Shown: one piece after another, positions 11,250 through 24,213 of the stretch | How the letters are laid out: the number at the start of each line of letters is the position of its first letter | How positions within the stretch are numbered: the first letter of the stretch is position 1 | Assembly (NCBI RefSeq): GCF_022965805.1 | Contig: NC_133102.1 | Location: 8,564,885 to 8,628,884, forward strand | Origin: Primulina eburnea | Lineage: Eukaryota; Streptophyta; Magnoliopsida; Lamiales; Gesneriaceae | Direction of reading: 5' to 3' | Length of the DNA stretch: 64,000 bases | The notes under the pieces: model-generated | Seen by the model: only the letters and a program-made list of their open reading frames with translations | Databases searched by the model: none | Told to the model about the DNA's origin: nothing | Translations under genes and position numbers: made by a program

Positions 11250-12345
11250 AGTTTACGATTAAGAAATGTTTATGGGTGTATTTTAAGGTGTTATGTTAAG
11301 TTTGGATAGATTTGAATTGTCGTTTTAAGGTCCAAGGGTAGATTATGAAAGTTAAGATTTCAGAGGCAAAATTTTAATTTCAAACCTGAAAAATTTTAGA
11401 CATCCTGGTAATGCTCTGAATGCTGTAATGAATATTAAAATGTTTATTTTGAAATATTATGAAATTTTATGATGGAAAATGATAAATACTAAAAGACATG
11501 TTGTATGCTTGGTTTAAACAAAATTGATATTATTGCATGTATTTTTATAAAGTGATGGAAACAAGGAAAAATGTTTTGGAAGGAAGTGATTTAAGTGTGA
11601 CGGTAAGGAAATGAGGATTCGTGAGAGACGAAGCCCCGGTGGAACCCGTTTATGGGACGAAGCCCCGGTGGAACCCAACGACCAAATTTCCATTGAAAGG
11701 ATATGATGATATGTAAGGCCATAGCTCAGTTGAAGGACGAAAGTGTTGCTGATGTCCCCGCCGACTATAGGCCAAGGCACATAACGGAAAAGTGGTTAAT
11801 GTTGCCTCGCCGCCTGGTACCATAGATACAACTGAGATTGATCGATCGACCGAAAGATGAAAGGATAGTCACAATTGAAGAAAGGATGATCACAATTAAT
11901 GAACAGAATTAACCTTAAAAGGAATTTATATGTATATGTTTACGATGAAAGGAAAAAAGTTTAAAATATGCATATTCATGAAAAGTTATTTTTATTAAAA
12001 ATATTTTCATTGTCGCATGTGAATGTATAAGTATTACTTGTTATCATGGTTAAGGTTTGTTGAGTCATTAAACTCACTAGGTGTGATCGATGCATTGAGC
12101 ATGATTTTGATGATGTTGGAGACTTGATGGTTGAACTAGCTGGACTGATGATGCACATAACCCGATGACATTTGCTAGTTATTCCGCATTATGAGTTTTA
12201 TGTTTTTGAAATGTTTTGAGAGGATTTAAGATTTATGGTATTTTTGAAAAATGCTAGTTTTAAGTTTGATTTGACGGTTTACGACTTTATGTTTTGCACT
12301 GCTTTCTTTTGGATTTTCAAATAATATGTTGGTTGGTTTATTTTA
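11250..12345. repeat. Dispersed repeat related to the 27.9-28.9 kb block
   Basis: Blocks such as 'catgcttggtttaaa', 'agtgttgctg' then 'tgtccc', 'gactcactaggtgtgat' and 'ttccgcatta' occur in the same order here and at about 28030-28900. Identity is moderate. No open frame is supported. The 10650-11250 stretch just before is AT-rich with nothing I recognise. Confidence 0.6.
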
Positions 12346-13336
12346 AATGGAAAAAATTATATCTATGTATATACTTATAGTCAGCCGAAATCATAAAGAA
12401 GAAGAAAAAAATCTATTATATTTTAAAGAAACATAAGTAGTAGACGTTTCAAGAACTATCCGAAAAAGGCTAACATGAAGCCTTTCTCTTCATCAAGTTG
12501 AGAAGACCAGATATGAACATTCAGAAGTTCATCAAAGATTTTCTGGAGAATGAAACACCATTTGTTTCATCACTCATTAAAAAAGACATCTCCACTAGGC
12601 GAGCATGTGGATTATGGGTCTGTCTCACATATATGGAAAAAGTCAAGTTTTTATTTAAGTTTTATTAAAATTCTGTAAATGAATCTTTTCTGTTAAATAT
12701 CAAGCTTTGTAGAAGAAATATTTGAAGAGAAAAAATTATTATGTGGAACAAGAAATGGTCAGAATTAATATGCATAGAATGAACAAACTAGAAAGTGTCA
12801 GAATTCACGAAAGGTTTTGGCTCATATCTGACCAAGAACATAACGCAGAGACAACTCCAATTGGTGAAGGCCCACACAAATAACGTTTTCCCCGAGGACC
12901 ATACAAAATTAAAAGATTCCAAGACAAAGATAAAAAATGAATGTGATCCAACACTCCATTAGTGGAGGATGAACACTCAACCGTCACAATATGACAAATC
13001 ATTAATTAGTGTACACCAACTAAAAGATGTGGTCGGCTACAACTGGTAAAACAATTCACGAGTTTGAAGTTCGGATTTCAAATATAACAAGACCTATCTA
13101 TTAAACTAATTTTTTATGGACATAGGAGTAAAGCCTAATTAAAAATAAGATTTGAGGCCCGACAACACAAAAATAAATATACAATTCTCCTCAACTCAAA
13201 TATTCAAAATTAATAATCAGCCAAGCTACATGGCCATGTTCGAAATAATTCACAATCCGTTTCAGCCAAATCTGCCGATTGCTGCTGTAGGGTTTTATAA
13301 AACCCTAGGAAAAGTTGTGGGAGAGACAATTCCCAA
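12346..13336. other. Upstream region of CSTF50
   Basis: AT-rich intergenic sequence between the repeat and the CSTF50 start codon. A 65-codon minus-strand frame (12805-13002) shows no recognisable domain. The promoter and 5' UTR of CSTF50 should be in the last few hundred bases, but I see no TATA box I would defend. Confidence 0.4.
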
Positions 13337-16300
13337 ATGGATAGCAGCGGCCTCAACGCCAGTGGATTGGAGAAGACATTGCAGGACGGCAAGCTTTACC
13401 GCCATGTCAATGCGCTCATTGTTGCCCATCTCCGTGACAACAATTTCAATCAGGTTGCTATTTCTTGCGATTGAGTTCAATTATTCGGCGATTTCTGCAG
13501 ATATACTTAGTTGTATAGCTACTAGTAATGATATTCTGAGTAGTTGGTTTATATATTATGAAAGTAAGCAATTTCCAGCCCACATGAACTGCTAACTTGC
13601 AAGTTTCCTAGATTGGCATGCTACGTATCTTTTATGTTGCTTTGAGTTAAGCGTGAATTTGGGATGAAAATAGATAAACCAGAATTGTTTGTAAGAATTC
13701 AAAATGCCCTGGCAGACTGATTGAGGAAATTGTCATCGCTGTTTGCTGCTAGTACAAAGGTCGCCGCTGTTATTGCTAGAGAACTCTAAGATTTACTTCC
13801 TCTTGGGAGCATGCCCATAATTGCGAATGATATACATCTATTTTTGTGCATGATATTCCCGTAAAAAGTTTTTCTGCTCAATTAACACATTCAATTTTTT
13901 AATAATTTTTTATTTTACTTTTTCCCCTTCTTGTCCAGGCAGCAAGTGCAGTTGCATCAGCTACAATGACACCACTAAATGTTGAAGCACCTCTTAACAA
14001 ACTCCAGGAGTTGGTTGCCAAGGTTAGTTGGTCTTGTGAATTATTGTGTTTTATATCACACAATCACAAAATTAGAAAATGAAGTAGTAAGAGATTAAAA
14101 AGATAATTGTTATGGTTCTATGTTTTCAACAGGGTCTTGCAGTGGAGAAAGATGAGATGCTGAGTGGGGGGGTATCTTCCACTACTTTGTTTGATTCAAG
14201 CATACCTGCAGGATATGGCTCAATACCTGCTCCTCGAGTTGTTGGTGTAGATTTCAGGTGAATCATTTGATCACACTGTTATGATATGGTATTGACGTGC
14301 ATGTCTTAAGGCATGCTTGTTTGATGTGAAAATGTTGATTCCATCCCTCTTATATTGAAAATATAGATCTTTAGTGAATAAGATATTGATTCTGTAGATT
14401 TAACCTGCACAGAGCTTGGTATTGATGTCTTCCACCATGTATAAGAATGGTTGTAAGCTTTATATATCAATAAATAATCAGTTTAGTTTTCGGTTATCAG
14501 CATCACGGCACTACTGAAATCAACTGAGCCGTAGGGACTATAATCCAACGAAAAATGTGATTAGTATGTGAGTGAAAGGTTGTCGTTTCCTAGAGGAGCT
14601 CCATGGGATGTTAGGGTTAGAAAATCTATAAGATCAACAGTTCCAACCAATTGCGAAATTCTCTTTATAACCATAGATTCATAATGCTCAGAATAGTTCG
14701 TTATGTGATAACCATGAAAGTGATGCATATCTTCCTGTTTTTAAATAACTAGATATAACTATAGGTTCATAATGCTCAGAATGTAATGTTCTGATATCTT
14801 CTTTTGTTCCTCTATTTTCTTGTTTCGGTGCATATGACATCTTTGCAGCACCAGATAAAACGTCTGCTCTTGTTGTTGCCATTATATTAGTTGATCGAGG
14901 TTACTAATCTGACCAGTGGCGGCACTTTTACGTAGAAATAGAAATAGATTTATTATTCAACACCGTTGATCATATTTATTTAATTTGGATTTTTTTATCA
15001 TAGGGATTTGTGATATTTCTAAATGATGAGTATTACAAATGTTTTGTGTTAACCAGTGCTTTGCATGATACAAAAGGAGCATCAAAGACCTTTCCAAAGC
15101 ATGAAACACGGCATATTTCAGAACACAAGGTAAACAATCCTTGTAAAGTTTAAATGTAGGAAGACTACTTCTATTTGGGCAAGAGCTTTTACTTCACTGG
15201 AAAATATGCTTGAATAATCTCTTTCCGTGAAGTTAAGTTCTATTTATGTAGAATGTTGCTAGATGTGCAAGGTTTAGCCCTGATGGAAGATTTCTTGCAA
15301 CTGGAAGTGCGGACACGTCAATTAAGCTCTTCGAGGTGTTGATTCCCCCCTAGATACTGACCTGCTCAATCAATTTTCTCCTGCTCATTGATTTCTGATT
15401 TTGTCTCGCAGATATCAAAAGTGAAGCAAATGATGCTTCCGGATACAAGAGATGTTCCCGTGCGACCTGTAACTTGGACATTTTATGATCACTTACAAGT
15501 AAACATTCAAAATATATTTATCTTAATATTCAGCCACATGAAACAAACATATGCTTATATGTGCAATATTATATCTCCGCGATGTATTTGATGACGACAT
15601 TACTTTCTTACTGAGATTCTCTCTCAAGTAAGACATGTGCGTTCCTCCATTTCTAATGGCCTTATCTTACGGCTGCAGCCTATCAATGATTTGGATTTCC
15701 ATCCTCAAAACCCTGTTTTGATTTCTGGTGCCAAGGATCGCACAATAAAGTATGTTATATTTGTCTTTGAAATTATTTTGGTGCTCACTATGGATTGAAC
15801 AAATTTATTGGTCTTCACATCTAATGAAAAAAGTTTAAGAGAGGGAGGGCATATGTGGATTTGGGATCCTCGCCATGAGTAATATATACAATGATAAACA
15901 CTATAGGTTTAATTAGACAAAACAATTTTTGTTTTCAGATTGTGGGACACGTAGTAGGTTGTTTACAAATTTTCTTTCAGCAAGTAGCCAAATACCTTAT
16001 GTTCCTGTTTTAACCAACATAGGACTGGTTAATCCTCAATCAGGATTCAACTTAGGACCATAGCATGCACATGTCATTTTAAATAGCCACCTGTTTTCTT
16101 GCCCAAATTTGACGTATCTAGGGTGATTGACTTGGATTTCACCTCCAATTGCCTTTCGATGTCAAATGTAACATAAATAATTTCCTATAAGTATTTTCCA
16201 TGTCAAATAATCTATCAAATTAAGTTAACACTACAATTACAGTTAAATCCTAAAACCCATAGTTAAAAACAATAAAATCACTTCAAAGCTACCAACAAAT

Positions 16301-19300
16301 TATTAATATGTACTAATCCAAATGTGAGTTAAATAACCTTTACCAACTTTATGGTCGGCATCATGCTTTTGTGCTCTAGGACACAACTTAACAATGCCAC
16401 GAGACTTGAGGAAAAGCATGAAGTACTTTTATTGTGTTGGATGATCAATCCAACAATCAAAATAATAGAACTTTTGGGCGATATCTTTGGTGAATCCCAA
16501 TGCGCATATTTGTAAAAACGATTTTGTGCTGCTTAATCAAATTTTGGCATGGTTCTCCAACAAGCTGGAGTATCCCAACAATAGCCGAAATATGCATACT
16601 ACTGTTGTATGTGTGGGTGTGGCCATCTATAATTTAATGTAATATCCCCAAAATACATGAACACCAGAACACATATATCCAACCGACATAAAGCATACAT
16701 GCAGACACATGTATGTGTGTGAGGGACGGGACATATAAATCTCCAAAAGTTTCGCAGTGAAGCCATTGATAACTACAGCAGTAGTAACATTTCTTTTTTT
16801 TGATAAGAGACATATATTATTACTTACGAAATAGATGTTTGGTACAAAAAGCGGATAAGACATCCGCTAAATAAGAAAGTAATCCAACGAAAAATTAAAA
16901 GCAAGTACAAGACATCTTAAACTAGAACAACATTCCAGTCCCTGTAAACTTGAGAGACACTCAGATGTTCGTAGTCTTTCTGAATCTTCACCCAACATGC
17001 AACTCTAAATTTCACTTTGTCCCATAGTTCTTCAACCACCTCCTCCTTATCTTCGAAAATTCGCCTATTCCTCTCCATCCAAATGGACCAAAAGATGCAG
17101 TGGACGACGGTGAACCAGAATCTCAAGTGTTTCCTTCCATTGTGCAAGCTCGGTTCGACTGTGTACATATCCTTTGCCTTATCCGGTACAGCCCACACCA
17201 ATTCCAGCTCTTTAAAAGCTTTGGACCAAATCTGTGCAGTAAAAGCACAATGTAGGAGAAGGTGATCTTGGCTCTCTGCGTTGGTGCGGCACAGACTACA
17301 GCAATGCGGACACAACAGCAGTAGTAACATTTCTCAATGCAAAAGGGTACTACAACTGCTCCTAGTCCACCTGCTATTACCAATGCTAGTCGACTTCCAA
17401 CCCTTGTCATAGACTCCTCATGAACAGGATTGCCGCCTTTTTACATTTTGTCAGTATTCATACCGATACTTATATGTCAAACTACCTTAAACACCATGAC
17501 CACCCAATGATAATGGGTGTTATAGAGGGAGAGAAATTTAGGGTTGGTGTGCTGGAAAAGACATTTATACGACGCTTTGCAATACCAGGTTCTTTGATTT
17601 TTCAAGACCAGTTGCGAGGAAGGCATTCAGAATTATTCAGGTTATCATTTCTTATATTTGCCCATATGTAAATATGGTGCTTGGTTGTGAAGATCGTAAT
17701 TATTGTTATGTCTTTATGTTTGTCATAATGAATTTTCTCATCGTTCAACAGGATACTCACAATGTGAGGTCTGTATCATTTCATCCATCTGGAGATTTTC
17801 TTTTGGCAGGTTGTTATTTTAATTTTTGTTGCAACAGTGGGGTTGTTGTTATTTGACTCTGTAAACTGTTATGTTTTTTAATGAACACGTTGTGTGTTAT
17901 GGTTGAAAAATGGGTATCTTATAAAGCTTCAGTTAATTACAGGAACTGACCATCCAATCCCACACTTGTATGATGTTAACACCTTTCAGTGCTACCTTCC
18001 AGCAACTGTTCAAGAGATTGGTGCCAGTGGAGCCATAAATCAGGTATTATCCTTAAAAAGATGAAGGATCCAATCTTCCATTGTGTTTCCTGTCTCAGTT
18101 GAGCTGTATCTCTCAAATTGCTTTCTTATGCAGATCAGGTATTCATCAACAGGTGGCATTTATGTTACAGCATCAAAAGATGGTGCCATTCGTATTTGGG
18201 ATGGGGTAACTGGTCATTGTATCCGTTCGATTCTGAATGCACATGGAACAGCAGAAACCACCAGTGCAAATTTCACGAAAGATCAAAGGTAGAGATTGGA
18301 TGATATTATAGTCTGTATGGAGTTCTTGTCCTTGTGAACCGCAACTCTTTCAAGAGATGCATCATCAATATTACCACATTTTTACTTATTCTGGGACCTG
18401 TGTGCATAAATTCTGCTTAATATCTCATTTTGAGTTTTTTCTTAGGTATCTTCTCTCATCTGGAAAGGATTCCGTCGTAAATCTCTGGGAAGTTGGCACG
18501 GGTAGATTAGTCAAACAATATTTTGGATCCACTCGTACACAGTTGCGGTGCCAAGTAGGTTATTTTTCATGATTGTTGTGGCACTACCCAATGTCCTTTG
18601 CATCAAATGTTCCTTCTGATATGTAGTTTTATTTTTCTGCTTGTCGACATATATCTACTGGCTGGAAAGCTTTACAACTATTGAAGTTTTTGCAAATTAT
18701 TTTTGGGCTCTACTCCCTTAATGCCGTGGGCTCTAGAACAAGATTAGTTCATATTTTTGTCAACCAACTTTTATAAATAGAACTTAGTGAAAATCCCTTC
18801 CTAGTTGCATCAGAGCAGGGTCTAATTATTCATTTTTATTTGCTGCTGGAGTTTGGACAATCATGCGTGGATACCTTTTTTTAATGAAAAATCTGTTTTG
18901 GAAGATAAAGACAAGGTAATGTCATGCATCGCAAAATGTTTTATCACTAAATTTCAGTGTTTATTATTATTGCTGCATCGATTGAGGTTATGCATTTCAA
19001 ACTTAATAGTCAAATTATGGTACACTTGTACATTGATTTATGTTGATTAAGTTCCATCAAAACATTTTATGTCGCAGGCTGTCTTTAATGTAACGGAAGA
19101 ATTTGTTCTCTCCATCGATGAAGCGAGCAATGAGGTTGTTTCCCGTATGAATGTTAACAGTTTATTCAGGTTCTTTTACACTACACCCAATGATATACGT
19201 AAAGGTGTTATCGAGAGTACCATTGGATTATATACGTCTTGTATTGGTCTTATCAACTTATGCATGTCCCTTGTGATAATGCAATGGTAATCAGTGCACC

Positions 19301-19537
19301 CGGCGTATATTGGCGGATGGGGGTGTTGGTATAGAGAGTTCCGAATTCTTCCCTTCGTGATTGGTGATATTTTTTGCTCTGCAGATTGTTATATGGGATG
19401 CTCTTACGACTGAGAGAGTAGCTAGATGGCCGTCAAACCATATTGGCATGCCTCGTTGGCTCGAGCACTCCCCCGTAGAGTCATCATTTGTCACATGTGG
19501 AACTGACAGGTCATTGCGATTCTGGAAAGAAACCTGA
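13337..19537 (+). CDS. CSTF50: Cleavage stimulation factor subunit 50 (WD40 protein), 14 exons
   Basis: Nuclear WD40 scaffold of the CstF complex, which binds the GU-rich element during pre-mRNA cleavage and polyadenylation. Exons: 13337-13453, 13939-14022, 14133-14257, 15057-15129, 15252-15335, 15412-15498, 15679-15749, 17589-17640, 17752-17809, 17943-18043, 18134-18288, 18446-18554, 19078-19134, 19385-19537. All have GT-AG borders, compatible phases and total 1326 nt, giving 441 aa, near the roughly 430 aa of Arabidopsis CstF50. The N-terminus (about residues 8-40) matches the CstF50 dimerisation segment, with 'LNALIVAHLR'-like wording. WD repeats follow, for example 'ARFSPDGRFLATGSADTSIK', 'SFHPSGDFLLAGTDHPIPHL' and 'YITASKDGAIR'-like stretches. 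It ends FWKET-stop. The start is chosen as the first ATG matching family N-termini. Intron 7 (1.84 kb) holds a LINE insertion. Confidence 0.93.
16775..17334 (-). mobile_element. 5'-truncated LINE fragment in CSTF50 intron 7
   Basis: The insert at 16795-17314 lies on the minus strand and is flanked by a 20-bp target duplication, acagcagtagtaacatttct, at 16775-16794 and 17315-17334. The low-coordinate end is a T-run, which is the poly(A) tail of a minus-strand insert. Its reading frame 16917-17330 encodes the C-terminal zf-RVT-type region of plant LINEs: Cys/His-rich 'CPHCCSLCRTNAESQDHLLL', then 'FWSIWMERNRRIF'. Endonuclease and RT are absent, so it arrived dead. It lies well away from the splice sites. 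Confidence 0.88.
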
Positions 19538-21801
19538 ATGAACAAAGTTAGAAAAACTCCCACAACTTGAATTGTTAGGTGGTTTACACTCGTTACAGGT
19601 TGTGATGAGAGTTTTGGGGACGTCCAATTAGTGCAGTTGTTGAGTCCTAGGTTCAATCTAGATACATCATGCAATGTAAAATCACCAACACATCCAAGTT
19701 TTGCACAAAAGCATGTATCATTGTTAAATTATGCTTGGTTACTTGGAATTGAATGCTTGGAATATGGACTTTACCCTTCAAATTTGGATGCAATTGCTTT
19801 CAAATTTTGATAATTTCAAGCTTTTATTTCCCTTTGCAGATGCTGCATCTCTCGGCTAAAGCTTCTTTAAATGACACTAAAGAGAGAATAATAAAATTAA
19901 GAGCTGATGGAAGTTGCCATTATGCGAGTAACATATGCGTAGCGAATTTGAGAATCAACATCTTACAATAACTGTTAATAAAAAAAGAAAAAGAAAAATA
20001 CAATCAATTATCGTTCTTGAAAATGATGTGATTTTAATTATTAACATCAGCTTCAAGTGCTGTTGCGTCCAAAGTAATTCAACATAATAAAATAACAATC
20101 CCATTTTCCTCCACAAATCAATTCCAACTATGGAAGTGAGATGATGAACTAATACATCCGGTGTGAAATTTTATTTCATTATGGAAACAAAAAAGTGGAC
20201 CTTGTGACTACGCCCCAGATTCATGTCAGAAACAAACTAAGAAGCGTCTCAAAGTTTAGCCGTGAAAATGTAATCAGAATCCGGATTGTCTCCACCTTTC
20301 AAAATCTGCACTTGGATGGATTCATGGAGGAAACCGATGAATTCGGTAAGCTGCAGACAATGGTTGTAAAGAATAATCAACATAGGGTAACCATCAATCA
20401 TTTTGATACCAGACTGTTGCGAAAAAACGAACAGGAAACAAACCTTCCATGCATGGAAACAACTACAACTTGTAAATTTAAGGACATTTTTACAGTACCC
20501 GAGCATGCTACTCTAAACACAGTCATCTAAACACGTCGCTATGTTGATGCGAAACAAATATGTTTACACATCGTATGTCGTGATTGAAATAAACAAATTG
20601 ATCTAAAGAAACTAAAGTAATTGCTATCGGTGGTACATATTATAACAGCAGCTATGGCAAGAAATTGTACAAGTATGAATCATTCTGTGGAAATTTAGAA
20701 CCACTCGAAACAATGAAGGTTCCATTAAAACTTTAAGACTCCCAAGTCCAATGCAGGTTTCAAACAAAATTAAACCATTAGACTTGCTGGAGCACAAATG
20801 GCACAGATTTTAATACAGTTGACTGAAGAAAAATTCATCCTCAACCAGGACCAGAACCTAAAACAGTACTCAACCAATCTCTGGTAAGTATATAGTGATA
20901 TCACACTGAGAGGGATATTGATACAACAGTATTAGCAAAACTTTAGTTTTTACATTGAAAAGTAAACAATACAGAAGAGTATCTAGTGCAAGTTTGGATC
21001 TACACCAACCTTCAGCCAAGTGTCATCCATTAGAGAGAGATTCAGTTCCAAAATATAAAGATGAGGCTCGCTAAAATAGCCACACGATGGGAATACATTC
21101 AATTTGGATGCGTACGGAGAATCGGAGATAGCTGAAGTGGTTTAACTGACTATTTGTTGATAAAGCACTTGAATCGTTTAAACAAAAAAGTGCAAGCAAA
21201 AACAATAAAATGTTTTTTTTTTAAAAAAGCATATAATTTTTATGACATGCAGAAAATACTGATACCACCGTACAAAAGGAGGGAAGAACAACTCAGAATG
21301 CAGAAACAGGTGGACATAAAAATGTAATTGAACTCGTGCTCGTGAACAAAGTATACATCACTTCACCAAAGATAGTGTCCAGACCACAAAGTAGCACCCA
21401 CTAAAAGCACGTGGCAAGCCTTATTGAGGACATCCAAAAAACATAGAAACATGAGGACCTTTTATCCCCTTATGATTCACTCGATTTCTCAGTTTCTCTC
21501 TCTTTGTTTTTCTTTTCCCAATTCATATGATCATCACATAAATAGATTCAGAACTACACATATCTTACCCGAGAAAGACCGCACAACACAATTTTCCGAG
21601 GAAAATAACATGCAAGGATATCACATAAAGTGAGATTTTCAACAAAAAGAAAAAACATAATTACAAATATAGTGGACTGTCTCAGAAGTTATAACAAACT
21701 ATAAACTTGATAAACAGATGAGAAAGCTGATAATAAAGAATTTGATCCACTTTACCTCCTCCAAAATTGTTTGTCATACACTCCAATGCTAAAGAGATTA
21801 A
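19538..21801. other. Intergenic region between convergent CSTF50 and PNM1-like genes
   Basis: It holds the 3' UTRs of both genes. Open frames at 20195-20530 (+) and 20249-20506 (-) overlap each other, have no recognisable domain and no intron-exon pattern, and are taken as chance. No repeat stands out. Confidence 0.5.
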
Positions 21802-23385
21802 CTAATAAGCTCGACGTGTTGCCCGCTTTGGCTTCTTCACGAAACTCAACCTGATCTTTCTAAGCCGTCTTCTTTTCCTAGCCATCTTCTCGGGCAGTGT
21901 CTCCCTTTTCTTCTCCTTCTTTGCAGTGGTAGCTTTCTTCTTCACAAATCTAGGATCCACCTTGTATGCTTTTGGCTCAACAGGTACCCCATTGCTCTCA
22001 GCTTCTTTGTAAAGTATATTCGCCTTATCCAGACGTCCATGAGCACACAATTTTCCCATGAGCAAGTCGAAAGTCTTAATGCCCAGTTCATGACCCTCCT
22101 CCTTCATCTTTGCAAAAACACTCATAGCATGATCTATTCTTTCGATCCCACACAAAATCTTCATAAACTCATAATAAGACTTCTTATCTAGAGCATATCC
22201 AGCAGATTTCATTCTATCCATCATCTCATCACCTTCCCCAACTCGTGCAGCCTGATATAAACTCTTAATTAGCACAAGGAATGTAGTATCATTGGGGTAA
22301 CATCCCCATTCCCCCATCCTAGAGAAAAGTTTCATCGCATCTTCAGTTTTTCTAATCTTACATAAATTAGTAATCAGCACATTGAATGTCTCCACATCAC
22401 GTGGAACACCCTTTCTTTCCATTTCAATCAACACGTTTTCTGCCTCGGATTGAAGTATGAATGGATCCTTCTTTCGGCAAAGCCTACAAACACAATCTAA
22501 CATGGAGTTGTACGCATATGTACCAATCTCAAATCCTCCCCTACGCATTTCATCAACCAATCTTTTAGCTTCATCAAATTTCCCAGCCACGCACCACCCA
22601 TCTATCAGCGTGTCACATATGTACTCATCTGGAAAGAATTCACTAGCCAAACTCTTGACCATTTTTTCAGCATAATTAGCATATCCATGCTCACATAGAC
22701 TCGTAACAATGAACTTCAATGAATCCACATTCCTGGAGAATCTATAATCTTCTTCCATTCTATCAAACAATGACACTACGTGTGTTGGCCTGCCAGCCCT
22801 AACCAGCCTATCGACCAGAGCCTCGAGACATTTAATCCCAGCTTCTCCACGGCCATCAACAAGAACTTCATGGGCCGCCTTGAAATCTTTCCTTCTACCA
22901 AAATAATCAATAAAGTAGGAATAAACCTCATCGCCGAGATGAAAATCAGGTTTTGACTTAGCCCACTTGAAAAAATCAAGGGCCGCTCGCCCTGCATCAG
23001 GTGAAATATTCAGTGTGTCAAGGATCAGCGCGGGGGTGATGGCGATGTGAGAGAAGGAAAGATCCAGTCTTTGAGGCAAAGGGAGAGGCTCCTCGTCTGG
23101 GGTTTTCAGAAGCTCAGCGGAAAGATCTTCTGCAACGTTTTTATTTTCCTCTTCATTCTTCTCTACGTTATTATTGAAGCTCCCGCTATCATTTGTAACG
23201 GAAGAGAAAAACCTCAATGAAGAGTGCCGTGGGGAGAAAAACTGGAGACTAGAGGCAGCCGAAGTCGACGTGGGAAACGGTCGGAGGAGCGGCGGAGGTT
23301 GGTGGAGAAGATTTGGCCGCGCAGAGAAGCAGCGAAGTAGTTGGCGTAATTGGAGTGGCGTTAATGGTGATATGGGCTTACGCAT
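21802..23385 (-). CDS. PNM1: PNM1-like pentatricopeptide repeat protein (527 aa), mitochondrial/nuclear
   Basis: Intron-free PPR protein of P type. The first ~45 residues are rich in Arg, Ser, Leu and Pro with few acids, like a mitochondrial presequence. From about residue 150 to 450 there are tandem 35-residue helical repeats, for example 'TYAYNSMLDCVCRL', 'TFNVLITNLCKIRKTEDAMK' and 'FDLLMGKLCAHGRLDKA'. The C-terminus (about 475-527) is strongly basic, with RKRRRLRK-type clusters usable as a nuclear signal. Arabidopsis PNM1 is dual targeted to mitochondria and nucleus, binds RNA, and contacts NAP1 and TCP8 (family knowledge). Length, basic tail and position beside CSTF50 support orthology. 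Another member of this PPR clade is the alternative. Confidence 0.83.
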   Translation of the reverse strand: MRKPISPLTPLQLRQLLRCFSARPNLLHQPPPLLRPFPTSTSAASSLQFFSPRHSSLRFFSSVTNDSGSFNNNVEKNEEENKNVAEDLSAELLKTPDEEPLPLPQRLDLSFSHIAITPALILDTLNISPDAGRAALDFFKWAKSKPDFHLGDEVYSYFIDYFGRRKDFKAAHEVLVDGRGEAGIKCLEALVDRLVRAGRPTHVVSLFDRMEEDYRFSRNVDSLKFIVTSLCEHGYANYAEKMVKSLASEFFPDEYICDTLIDGWCVAGKFDEAKRLVDEMRRGGFEIGTYAYNSMLDCVCRLCRKKDPFILQSEAENVLIEMERKGVPRDVETFNVLITNLCKIRKTEDAMKLFSRMGEWGCYPNDTTFLVLIKSLYQAARVGEGDEMMDRMKSAGYALDKKSYYEFMKILCGIERIDHAMSVFAKMKEEGHELGIKTFDLLMGKLCAHGRLDKANILYKEAESNGVPVEPKAYKVDPRFVKKKATTAKKEKKRETLPEKMARKRRRLRKIRLSFVKKPKRATRRAY

Positions 23386-23580
23386 TTTCAGAGTGAGAGA
23401 GGACAGTAAAATGGAATCAGGGAATTTCAGGGTTTAGTTGGGGGAAGACTAGCAATCTGATATGGCGAGGTGCACAGTAGTTAAGGTGGGGTTCTGTATT
23501 TGAACCCTTAATCTATCTGTAGACCAAATTACCCTTCTTTTTAAAAAATTCTAAAAACATAAAATTGACTAAAAAATATG
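23386..23580. promoter_or_regulatory. Upstream region of the PNM1-like gene
   Basis: Short interval between the PPR start codon and the target duplication of the copia element. The element therefore sits only about 200 bp upstream of the coding region, and the gene's promoter may overlap its LTR. No core motif is clear. Confidence 0.35.
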
Positions 23581-23585
23581 AATAT

Positions 23586-23853
23586 CGTTGTGAAAAAGTA
23601 AACATTTATGGTAAAAAGTAAAATGTGAAATTCTCAAAATTTACTAAACTACATACTTTATAATATTTTTCTCTGTACTCAATTGTGTATTTATTCACAA
23701 ATGGTGAGGCTATTTATAGAATTTATTTACAAATAATCCAAAAATAAAATACATCATTACCTACATCATCACACATTAATTTTCAATATTTACAACTCTT
23801 ATTTTCAACATTCAAATATTAAATACACACATTTTAAATATTATTTTTCAACA
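23586..23853 (-). repeat. 3' LTR of copia element
   Basis: 268 bp, ending 'tttttcaaca'. It contains 'aatggtgaggctatttata', shared with the 5' LTR; 'tatttata' may be part of the promoter read on the complement. It is shorter than the 5' LTR because it lacks one copy of a ~14-bp 'attcaaatattcaa' duplication. Confidence 0.9.
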
Positions 23854-24213
23854 CTCCCCCTTGTGATGATGATCATAATGATTGTCTTCATTACGTGTTT
23901 TTATACCGCCTCGTTAAAAACCTTAATAGGAAAAATTCATTGGGATAAAAACAATAGTAAAGAAAAAAGAGTGCAGTCATGTAAACTCCCCCCATGTTGA
24001 TACGAACAATTCTTCACAAATTTAGTAGATTGCGCATCTCAATATTATATAAGTGCTTTCTGAATATTGTCGTAGGAAGTGCATTTGTGAAGAGATCTGA
24101 TGAGTTTTCACTTGATTGAATGTAACGAACATAATACATTTATTCTTCTCAAGCTCCTTAGTGAATGCGAAGAACTTAGGAAGAATATGTTTAGTTCTGT
24201 CGCTTTTTATGTA

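Noticed and set aside
12805..13002. 65-codon minus-strand ORF upstream of CSTF50
   Set aside because: No recognisable domain, no splice partners, and it overlaps the likely CSTF50 upstream region.
15850..15960. Possible extra WD-like exon ('gtggatttgggatcctcg') in CSTF50 intron 7
   Set aside because: The 14-exon model is already in frame and matches family length; inserting this would add a broken partial repeat.
20195..20530. 111-codon plus-strand ORF between CSTF50 and PNM1-like genes
   Set aside because: Composition is unremarkable, an overlapping minus frame of similar length exists, and no family is recognised.
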